Source: Kaistella treverensis
GTDB lineage: Bacteria > Bacteroidota > Bacteroidia > Flavobacteriales > Weeksellaceae
DNA length: 64,000 nt
Assembly (NCBI RefSeq): GCF_900114045.1
Contig: NZ_FORQ01000001.1
Location: 558,001 to 622,000, forward strand
Direction of reading: 5' to 3'
Shown here piece by piece: positions 52,123 through 59,400 of this stretch (position 1 is the first letter of the stretch; every line of letters begins with the position of its first letter). The notes under the pieces are model-generated. The model did no database searches. It was not told the DNA's origin and saw nothing but the letters and a program-made list of their open reading frames with translations. The position numbers were made by a program, and so were the translations under genes.

Positions 52123-52653
52123 ATGAGCCCAATTACCGGCTTTAGAAACTTTGTTTTTTCACCCATCATCATTTATATTTTCCGGTGTTGGGTGGGATTT
52201 ACAATTGGTTTTTGGCTCATGAAACAATTTCCAAATTTCGATCTTTTTTGGGCGTTGCTTTCAATTATGCTGGTCATCTCGCCGGAAGGCAAAGATTCTC
52301 CACGCCTGACGATGGAACGTGTAAAAGCCAACTTAATCGGTGCTTTATCTGCGTTCGTGGTGATTGCTGTGCCCGTAGATATTTTTTACAGAATTTTGGT
52401 TGGAATTCTGATTGCAGCCTTGCTGTGTAATTTATTTAATCTGCTGAACGTTTCGCGCACCGCTGTCGTTGCCATTATTATCATTCTGATTGAAAAACCA
52501 AACGACGGTTTTATGGCATCGATAGATCGCTTTCTTTCGGTTCTGGTTGGGTGTACAATCGGACTTTTGGTTGTGATTTTTACCGGCTCTATGGCCAAAT
52601 TTTTACATAAAAACATTTTGAAGATTGGGGACAGAGTCAATGACGAATCTTAA
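52123..52653 (+). CDS. FUSC-type membrane protein in the catechol operon
   Basis: The 176-residue product has about five hydrophobic helices and the FUSC/aromatic-acid-exporter pattern FPNFDLFWALLSIMLVISPEGKDSPRLTMERVKANLIGALSAF. It lacks the cytoplasmic domain of full-length exporters, so it is a half-size member. Its place between the CoA transferase and thiolase genes suggests transport or efflux of an aromatic or organic acid, but the family is also common outside aromatic operons. Confidence 0.7.
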   Translation: MSPITGFRNFVFSPIIIYIFRCWVGFTIGFWLMKQFPNFDLFWALLSIMLVISPEGKDSPRLTMERVKANLIGALSAFVVIAVPVDIFYRILVGILIAALLCNLFNLLNVSRTAVVAIIIILIEKPNDGFMASIDRFLSVLVGCTIGLLVVIFTGSMAKFLHKNILKIGDRVNDES

Positions 52654-52697
52654 AAAATTAAAAAAACGTATCTTTAAGACTTAAAAAAATAATTTAG

Positions 52698-53918
52698 ATG
52701 ACAGGCAAAAACGCATATATTATTGATGGAACCCGCTCTGCAATTGGGAATTTTAAAGGAAGTCTGGCGCCGGTAAGAACCGATGATTTAATGGCGTCCG
52801 TAATTAAAAGTTTAATTGAAAAAAATCCGAATGTTCCGGTTGATAAAATTGATGATGTAATTATCGGCTGCGCAAACCAAGCCGGTGAAGACAACCGAAA
52901 TATTGCCAGAATGTCGCTGCTTTTGGCAGGACTTCCGGTAACCGTTCCGGGTGAAACCGTAAACAGACTTTGTGCCTCGGGAATGAGCGCAATCGTTCAG
53001 GCGTCGCGCGCAATAAAATCAGGTGAAGGAGATCTTTTTATCGCCGGCGGCGTGGAAGGAATGTCACGTGGACCATACGCAATTTCAAAAACTGAAAATG
53101 CTTTTGGAACGGATCAGAAAATGTACGACACGAGTTTTGGCTGGCGTTTCATCAACCCGCAAATGGAAAAAATGTACGGCACCGATGCAATGGGGAAAAC
53201 CGCTGAAAATTTGGCTGAAATGTTCCATATTTCGCGTGAAGAGCAGGATGAATTTGCTTTAAACTCTCAGCAAAAAGCTAAAAAGGCGCAGGACAGTGGA
53301 CGATTAGCCGAAGAAATCTCGGATATCGTGATTCCACAAAGGAAAGGTGAACCAACCGTGGTAAATCAGGACGAATTTATCAAGCCCAACTCCACTATGG
53401 AGATTTTAGGTAAACTGCGCGCTGCATTTGTAAAGGAAAACGGAACCGTTACTGCCGGAAATGCCTCAGGACTTAATGACGGTGCAGCTGCGGTAATTGT
53501 AGCTTCAGATGAAGCTGTAGAAAAATATAATCTGAAGCCTTTGGCAAAAATCGTTACATCCGCTGTTACCGGAACTGAACCCAGAATTATGGGAATTGGT
53601 CCCGTAGATGCTACAAAACTGGCGTTGAAAAGAGCAAATTTAACGCTGGAACAAATGGACGTTATTGAACTTAATGAAGCGTTTTCTGCTCAAAGCATTG
53701 CGGTATTGAAAGGGCTAGAAATTGCACACGACGATCCACGCGTGAATATCAACGGTGGTGCAATTGCACTTGGTCACCCACTGGGAATGAGTGGAACGCG
53801 AATCACCTACTCCGCTGCTTTGGAATTGAATAAAACCGGAAAAAAATACGCCTTAGCTACAATGTGTATCGGTGTGGGACAGGGCTACGCGGTGATTTTG
53901 GAGAACACCAACGTTTAA
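52698..53918 (+). CDS. pcaF: 3-oxoadipyl-CoA/acetyl-CoA acyltransferase (thiolase)
   Basis: The thiolase splits 3-oxoadipyl-CoA with CoA into succinyl-CoA and acetyl-CoA. The 406-residue product has the active-site Cys in VNRLCASGMSA at residue 92, GGVEGMSRGPYA, the His in GGAIALGHPLGMSG near 358 and the second Cys in ATMCIGVGQG near 390. Sequence alone does not separate PcaF from other thiolases; being the last gene of the operon supports the assignment. A strong terminator follows. Confidence 0.88.
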   Translation: MTGKNAYIIDGTRSAIGNFKGSLAPVRTDDLMASVIKSLIEKNPNVPVDKIDDVIIGCANQAGEDNRNIARMSLLLAGLPVTVPGETVNRLCASGMSAIVQASRAIKSGEGDLFIAGGVEGMSRGPYAISKTENAFGTDQKMYDTSFGWRFINPQMEKMYGTDAMGKTAENLAEMFHISREEQDEFALNSQQKAKKAQDSGRLAEEISDIVIPQRKGEPTVVNQDEFIKPNSTMEILGKLRAAFVKENGTVTAGNASGLNDGAAAVIVASDEAVEKYNLKPLAKIVTSAVTGTEPRIMGIGPVDATKLALKRANLTLEQMDVIELNEAFSAQSIAVLKGLEIAHDDPRVNINGGAIALGHPLGMSGTRITYSAALELNKTGKKYALATMCIGVGQGYAVILENTNV

Positions 53919-53937
53919 AAATTTCACAAAAATTAGT

Positions 53938-53971
53938 AAAAAAGCCGGGAAAAATTTTTCCGGCTTTTTTT
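53938..53971 (+). terminator. Terminator of the catechol operon
   Basis: AAAGCCGG (53941-53948) pairs with CCGGCTTT near 53960-53967, extended inward by A/T pairs with one bulged G, followed by T-run. Confidence 0.82.
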
Positions 53972-54027
53972 GCCTGCTTTAGGAGCAGATTTTTTGGTTT
54001 CTTCGAAAGATAAAATAACCGGACTTC

Positions 54028-54130
54028 TAGCCCCGATTGCAGCGGCATCCTTTTGCGGAACGAAGTGCAGCAAAAGATACAGCGCAAAGCGCGTTGAAAT
54101 TTTGAAAGAAGCGAAAACCGTGTTGCTCCT
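54028..54130 (+). repeat. REP-like dispersed element, copy A
   Basis: It opens TAGCCCCGATTGCAGCGGCA and holds ATCCTTTTGC (54047-54056) pairing with GCAAAAGAT (54070-54078), with one bulged C. It then has GCGCAAAGCGCG and ends near GTTGCTCC. It lies downstream of the pcaF terminator in the same orientation. Copy C at 56212 shows the same bulged stem, copy B at 33860 the same opening. Confidence 0.65.
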
Positions 54131-54137
54131 AAAAATT

Positions 54138-54584
54138 TTAGTGTGCCTGAACTTTTGAAGGATCGTCGTAATTCACCATCCAGTTGATGCCGAATTTGTC
54201 CCTCCACATCCCAAAATAAGCGCCCCAAAACGTGTCGGAAAGCGGCATTGTAACATTTCCGCCGACAGAAAGCCCGTGGAAAACGCGGTCTGCTTCTTCG
54301 CGGGAATCAGTGTTTATAGAAAGCGAAATGTTGTTGCCAACCTGGTGCTCGTGCACGCCCGGCATTGTGTCGCTGCCCATCAAAATGGTTTCTTGGGAAA
54401 TCGGGAGCGTGATGTGCATGATTCTGCTTTTCACGTCATCCGAAAGTGGTGGCATTCCTTCTGCGGGCGGCATATCGCCGAATCTGCCGACCATCGGAAA
54501 TTCTCCGCCAAAAACGGATTTGTAGAAAATGAAAGCTTCTTCGCAGTTGCCGTCGAAGGTTAAATACGCGTTAATTGATGCCAT
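54138..54584 (-). CDS. VOC-family (PhnB-like) glyoxalase-fold protein
   Basis: The 148-residue product is a vicinal-oxygen-chelate fold protein of the PhnB group: INAYLTFDGNCEEAFIFYKSVFGGEF at the start, a MGSDTMPG block near residue 68 and a C-terminal FWGAYFGMWRDKFGINWMVNY. Members of this group often lack demonstrated activity; metal ligands are not certain from sequence. It belongs to a short run of minus-strand accessory genes. Confidence 0.85.
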   Translation of the reverse strand: MASINAYLTFDGNCEEAFIFYKSVFGGEFPMVGRFGDMPPAEGMPPLSDDVKSRIMHITLPISQETILMGSDTMPGVHEHQVGNNISLSINTDSREEADRVFHGLSVGGNVTMPLSDTFWGAYFGMWRDKFGINWMVNYDDPSKVQAH

Positions 54585-54595
54585 GCTTTTATTAG

Positions 54596-54652
54596 TGATT
54601 AATTTTTAATGATAAATGGATAGTTGAGAGTTGAGAGTTGACAATTAATAAT
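54596..54652. repeat. AT-rich short-repeat spacer
   Basis: The stretch has overlapping units of the type GAGAGTTGAGAGTTGACAA and ATTAATAATTAA. It ends inside the stop region of the acetyltransferase gene. Related units occur on the other side of that gene. Confidence 0.5.
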
Positions 54653-55109
54653 TAATTTTCAGTTCCATTTTGATGTTTGCGCGTTCGTAAGGAGTTTCTT
54701 TATCCAGCGGAACTTCTACAAAGCCAAACTTTTCATACATCGCAAGTGCGGGTTTTAAGCTGCGGTTGGAAAGTAAAATCAACTTTTCGAGCCCTAATTT
54801 TTTAGCTTCGCGAAGCGAATGCTCCATTAAAATTTTGCCGATGCCTTGACCTTGAAAATTTTCAGTTACCGCCATTTTTGCAAGTTCGTAACCGTCGTGT
54901 TCTTTTAACAGTGCGGCTGTTCCAACAATTTTATCGCCGGCTTTTGCCAGAAAAATTTTGCCGCCTTTAGCGATGATTTCTGTTTCGGGATTTGAAAGCT
55001 GATGTTCATCAAAATCCTCTACAACAAAATATTTCTGAAGCCATTCTACATTAAGGTTTTTAAAATCGTCGCGGTATTGCGGTTCAAAATCTATGATTTC
55101 TATGTCCAC
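54645..55109 (-). CDS. GNAT-family N-acetyltransferase
   Basis: The 154-residue product has the acetyl-CoA binding pattern of GNAT enzymes (GQGIGKILMEHSLREAKKLG near residue 97) with the preceding beta strands KIVGTAALLKEHDGYELAKMAV. The acceptor substrate is unknown. The gene is flanked on both sides by related AT-rich repeats, which hints that it may be a mobile or recently exchanged segment, though this is only a suggestion. Confidence 0.88.
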   Translation of the reverse strand: MDIEIIDFEPQYRDDFKNLNVEWLQKYFVVEDFDEHQLSNPETEIIAKGGKIFLAKAGDKIVGTAALLKEHDGYELAKMAVTENFQGQGIGKILMEHSLREAKKLGLEKLILLSNRSLKPALAMYEKFGFVEVPLDKETPYERANIKMELKINY

Positions 55110-55111
55110 TT

Positions 55112-55186
55112 TTTTAATTGTTAATTGTTGATAATTGGTAATTGATAGTTAACAATTAATATTTAACCATTAATAATTAACCATTA
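55112..55186. repeat. AT-rich tandem-like repeats upstream of the acetyltransferase gene
   Basis: TTAACCATTA occurs twice (55163-55172 and 55177-55186), and TTAATTG-type units occur several times before that. It fills the gap between two minus-strand genes. Confidence 0.6.
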
Positions 55187-55657
55187 TCACTGGTTTGTCC
55201 AGTTGGTTTTGTAGGTTAATTTTCCGTCGTAGCTTTTCCACTCGCCGACAAATTCGACGAACTGTCTTTCAATTTGCTGCGTTTTTTTGTTCCAGAAAAA
55301 GGTGTAAATCATTTTGCCGGTAAAAATCCCGGAATGCGGACCGCTCGGTTCTTCCGCAAGTTCGTATTCACCAAAAACCATATTTCTCTTTTTGCCGTCT
55401 TTGTATTTGGTGAGTGTGAGTTTTCCTTCGAATTTGCTTAAATTATTTTCAACCAAAGTGTTTCCGGACAGAAAATATTGCTGGTCATTTTTCCGGTTTT
55501 GCTGGGAGAGATTTATTTTGACCTTAATGGGCATTTTTTCCGGGCCGATTGTACCGGAATAAGGTTGCGATTTATTGAGCCAAACTTCGGAAATATTCGG
55601 CATTTGCGCAGTTACAAAACTGCTGATCAAAATTAAAAGAAAGAAGATTTTTTTCAT
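55187..55657 (-). CDS. Secreted hypothetical protein (156 aa)
   Basis: The 156-residue product has a signal peptide (MKKIFFLLILISSFVTAQ) and a beta-rich mature part with PYSGTIGPEKMPIKVKINL and HSGIFTGKMIYTFFWN. I do not recognise a family. It lies 19 bases downstream of the DUF1569 gene on the same strand and may share its transcript. Confidence 0.65.
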   Translation of the reverse strand: MKKIFFLLILISSFVTAQMPNISEVWLNKSQPYSGTIGPEKMPIKVKINLSQQNRKNDQQYFLSGNTLVENNLSKFEGKLTLTKYKDGKKRNMVFGEYELAEEPSGPHSGIFTGKMIYTFFWNKKTQQIERQFVEFVGEWKSYDGKLTYKTNWTNQ

Positions 55658-55676
55658 TTTTTTGTGTTTTTAAATT

Positions 55677-56132
55677 TTAAACGCCGAATTGCTCAAGATG
55701 ATGGTTTAAATGTTTGGCAAACATATTATTCCATTCCTGCGCGCTGAGTTTTCCGAAAGAGAAAGATTCTTTACCGTCAAAAGCTTCGCGGGCCAACTGC
55801 TGTGTTTTCTGGATAAAACCGATAAGGCGCTTTTTTTCCAGGATAAAATCCTGACGCTCTTTAATCAAAAATTGCGGAGCTGTTGGTGAGTTTTGAGTAT
55901 ATGCTTTTTCACCTACAACCTTGGGTTTTACAAAACTTTTTAAAATAAATTTGGCAATACCGCCGGGTTTTTTGTGTTTCTGCGGTTCGTACACCATTTC
56001 GTACGTTACATTGCAGTGCGCCAGCATTTGGTCCACCGACATTTTTCCCCAGTTTGGTACGGCGAACGGTGTAAGTTTGTTAATTCTGTCAATGTAATTC
56101 TGTGCCTGCTGCGCATTGAAAACGTCCTGCAT
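55677..56132 (-). CDS. DUF1569 (DinB-like fold) protein
   Basis: The 151-residue product matches DUF1569: the helical start AQNYIDRINKLTPFAVPNWGKMSVDQMLAHCNVTYEMV and a C-terminal WNNMFAKHLNHHLEQFGV. His residues (AHC near 41 and KHLNHH near 145) are placed as in the metal-binding DinB fold. The function of the family is unknown. It is the first gene of a short minus-strand run. Confidence 0.82.
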   Translation of the reverse strand: MQDVFNAQQAQNYIDRINKLTPFAVPNWGKMSVDQMLAHCNVTYEMVYEPQKHKKPGGIAKFILKSFVKPKVVGEKAYTQNSPTAPQFLIKERQDFILEKKRLIGFIQKTQQLAREAFDGKESFSFGKLSAQEWNNMFAKHLNHHLEQFGV

Positions 56133-56211
56133 ATTTTTCTGGTTTTTGTTTCTAACAAATATATTTAAAAAATATCAGGTTAAAACGATGTTTTTTCTGA
56201 AAACGGCAAGC

Positions 56212-56297
56212 CGGACAAGCGATTGAAATGGAAATCCTTTTTTATCGGAAAAGGCAAAAGCGGCGGGAAATAAAAAAGATTGCAATGGAAAGCGCGG
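56212..56297 (+). repeat. REP-like dispersed element, copy C
   Basis: GCGATTGAAATGGAAATCC (from 56219) is followed by TTTTTTATC and later ATAAAAAAGAT (56270-56280). The arms pair with the same single bulged C as in copy A. AAAGCGCG follows at 56289. It leads directly into a long hairpin at 56298. Confidence 0.6.
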
Positions 56298-56336
56298 TCC
56301 CGAAAATTGCCGGTTAAAGCCGGTAATTTTTCGGGA
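56298..56336. terminator. Long hairpin, possible terminator
   Basis: TCCCGAAAATTGCCGG (56298-56313) pairs with CCGGTAATTTTTCGGGA (56320-56336), with a minor mismatch, around TTAAAG. The core CCGG plus AATT flanks resembles the terminator at 9548. It lies between DUF1569 and the alpha-2-macroglobulin gene. Confidence 0.55.
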
Positions 56337-56344
56337 TGGCCCAA

Positions 56345-56378
56345 AAAAACCCGCTTCAAAATGAAACGGATTTGGTTG
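56345..56378 (-). terminator. Terminator of the alpha-2-macroglobulin gene
   Basis: On the minus strand ATCCGTTTC pairs with GAAGCGGGT (two G-T pairs) around ATTTT, followed by a T-run. Confidence 0.7.
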
Positions 56379-56379
56379 T

Positions 56380-56405
56380 GCGATTGCTTCGTTCCTCGCA
56401 ATGAC
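56380..56405 (-). repeat. REP-type sequence next to the alpha-2-macroglobulin stop codon
   Basis: The minus strand reads TCATTGCGAGGAACGAAGCA then ATCGC, a palindromic unit (ATTGC...GCAAT) known as an intergenic repeat in many unrelated bacteria. It begins one base after the stop codon region of the alpha-2-macroglobulin gene. Only one copy was noticed in the window. Confidence 0.55.
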
Positions 56406-56406
56406 T

Positions 56407-59400
56407 TTACTCGGAAATCGTGATTTTCGTGCCTTTCGTATGCGCGTTCATTTGCGGCGCGTAGTAATTTTGCAGCGTTGTGATGCCGTTGCTGAAAGTG
56501 CCCGAAGCGTTGCAAATGTAGTCGTACTCGAAGACGTATTTTCCTTTCGGCATGAACTCGATGTAGAAGTTCGTGGAGGCGTCTTTTGTGGATTGATAGT
56601 AGCCGAGGCCGTTTTTCCATTCGTATCCGGAAATTACGCTGAGCGGCTCGAAACCTGCCGCCCGCATGTCTTTCAGGTGAATGTATTCCATGTTGCGGTC
56701 GGTGTTTAAAATCATTCTCACCGTTACTTTGTCGCCAACTTTCAGCGGTGAATTTGTGTTGATTTTTACCAATTCTTCGCCATTTACGGTTTTCACTTTT
56801 TTGTAAAGTTCTTTGGTGATTGAAAGGTAAGATTCTGAGGATTTTATTTTGTCTAAATCTTCGTAATACTGCCAGAACAAGCCACCCTGAACGATTCCCG
56901 GACCAGGTTTTGTGACCGTAACAGTACCGAGATTTTTATCAATTTTTTCGGATTTCACGGTTTTTTTCACATAACCGGTAGCTTTTGCGTCAGGATTTTC
57001 AAGTTCTTTCCCGCCCCAGATTATTTTGGCTTTTTCACTTTCTGGCGTGGTCCAAGATTTTCCGGAGTTCAGGATGGTGAAAATAACTTCAGCGGTGCCG
57101 CGCGAACTTCTCCAAGAATTGACTTCTTTCTGCGTGATGAGCCAGATTTTCAGCTCTTCAATAAAATTCACGTCTTGAGGGGTTAATTTTTCGAAAGCTT
57201 CCAAAGCGCCGGCGTGATTCACGGTTTTCGAAGAATACCAGCCCCAGTCGTTGAGGTTTTGTTTCCAATAAGTTCCCTGAGTTTCGGTGTCTGTTGAAGT
57301 TTCTTTCAGATACGTCAGGAATTTTTTCGCGATATCTTTTTGGCCGTAATTATTAAACAAAAGCGCTAAACGGTGCAAACCAAAGAAAGTAAAATCGGTG
57401 ATTTTTTCGGTTTTTGCTTTTGAAATAACGGCATTTTTCAGCGCTGGGCCTTTTTGCTTTAATGGAAATTCTTTTTCCCAATAATTTCGTGTGTCTAAAT
57501 AATCGAGGACGAAATTATTCACGACAAATTTTTTGTCGATTTCTCCGTATTTTGCAACTTCCTGATCGACAAAATTAATAAGTTTTGCAACCAGTTCTTT
57601 TTGCTCTGAAGATTGATAATCTGCGATATTTCCTTTTAGCCAAATATTAATTCTGCCGAGGTTTTTCAGAATATAAAGCGAGGTTGAATATGAACTCGGA
57701 TAACCGGAATACCAGGAAAATCCACCGTCGGGATTTTGCAGTTTCTGCAGTTCTGCCCAATCTTCATTTATGGAATTTCGCATGGTGTTGGCATCGAATA
57801 ATCTTGCGATTTTCTGCATTTGCTCGGTCTCGTTCTGGCTTTCCAAAACCCACGGCGTTTCTTCCAAAAGCAGCTGTTTCAATTCCAGATTTTTTTCGAG
57901 GTTTGAAGTCAGCAAACCTTTACTTTGGTATTCTTCGAAAACGGTTTTCAGCTTCGGATTGGCTTTGAAGATTTCTGCCGCCAAAACATCGGCAAACCAT
58001 TTATTGAAAATAACGTCGGCAGAATTGTTCTGGTCATTTTTTAAACTTGGCAAAGCGAACAAAATTTCCCAGATTGGATTTGTGGTCAGTTCCAAAGTAT
58101 TTGAAAAATTATTTGCCGTTGTAGAGGCATTTTTTGCTAAATTTTCTAAAGTGAAAGTTTTGGTTTGTCCTTCTTTCACAAAAATTGGAACGGTGTCGGT
58201 AACCAACATTCTGTTTGGTAAAACTGCAATTGCCATTTGTTCACCATCAGAAAAATTACCTGCTTTAGCGACTATTTTTAGGATTATGGAGGAAACATTG
58301 TTTGGAACTTTCAGTTTCCAGCTCACTACTCCATTTCCGTTTTCTTTTAATTCAAAAGATTTTTGGATGTCATTTAAATTGAATTTACCGGAAATATCTT
58401 CATTAGTAAAAGCATCCAAGATCTGGAGTTGCGCCGTTCCGTTTAATTTTTTGTCGACCAAACTTGAAAGTTTTGACTGCAAATTCAGTTCATCACCTTC
58501 GCGCAAAAAGCGTGGATAATTCGGTGTAACGGAAAATTCTTTCTGAGTAATGACCGTTTTTTCTAAAATTGCCGCGCGCGCATCTTTGGTGTGTGCTAAA
58601 AACATCAATTTCCACTGTGTTAAAGCTTCCGGCGAGGTGAATTCAAAATTGACGTTTCCATCTTTATCGGTCATTAAATTCGGGAAGAAAAAAGCGGTTT
58701 CGTTTAGGTTTTGGCGAACCGGAATTTTATCCATGTCTTTCACCGCAATTTGAATGCCGGGAACTTTTCCAGAAACGGCTGAAACGACCGCGGAATCAAC
58801 CGCATTTGAAGGCGGAGGTGGCGGAGGTGTTCGGGATTCCATTTTGGCGGCAGACTGGACTCGAGTTCCATATGCTGTTACGACTACCTCTTTCGTTAAT
58901 GTTCCGTAAAGTTCATTATACTGATCAAACCAACTAAAATTTGGAATATTAATATTTTCCTGCTTCAAATAAGGAATTGTTTTGCTGTAATTTTCCTGCG
59001 CTAAATAATTTTGAACAGCATAAGAATTCATGATGAAATATTTGCGGTAAATCTGCTGCCACGAGTAAGAATTGCCGGCAAACTGATCCAAAGATTTGTC
59101 GTACATATTTGCCAAAACTTCAGCATTCACTTTTTCTTTTTCCTCGCCGAGGACTTTCACCGTCCATTTTTCTTTCGAATTCGGCTGCAGCTTGTCGCGG
59201 AAAGTAACGGTTTCAATTCGAAGTGGCTTTTTGTCGGAGCTTATAGCTAAAGTGATATTTTCGGTTTTCACGTCGTTGAACGCCACGAGCTGAAATTGAA
59301 GATTGAGTTGATCAATACTTTCATCTTTCGGAAAAGCCACGGAATATTCTAAAACGCCATTTTTTAAGGTTTTTTGCTCTGTTACTGTGTCGCCATTTCC

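Noticed and set aside
54131-54137. Coding sequence in the region between pcaF and the VOC gene
   Set aside because: The frames there are interrupted and the sequence is explained by the terminator, the dispersed motif and REP-like copy A.
55112-55186. AT-rich repeats as a replication origin or CRISPR array
   Set aside because: The repeats are too short and irregular, have no constant spacers, and dnaA boxes or cas genes are absent.
58735-58895. A remnant TonB-dependent receptor gene
   Set aside because: Only the plug start is present, it is in frame within the macroglobulin and no barrel sequence follows; it is treated as part of that protein.
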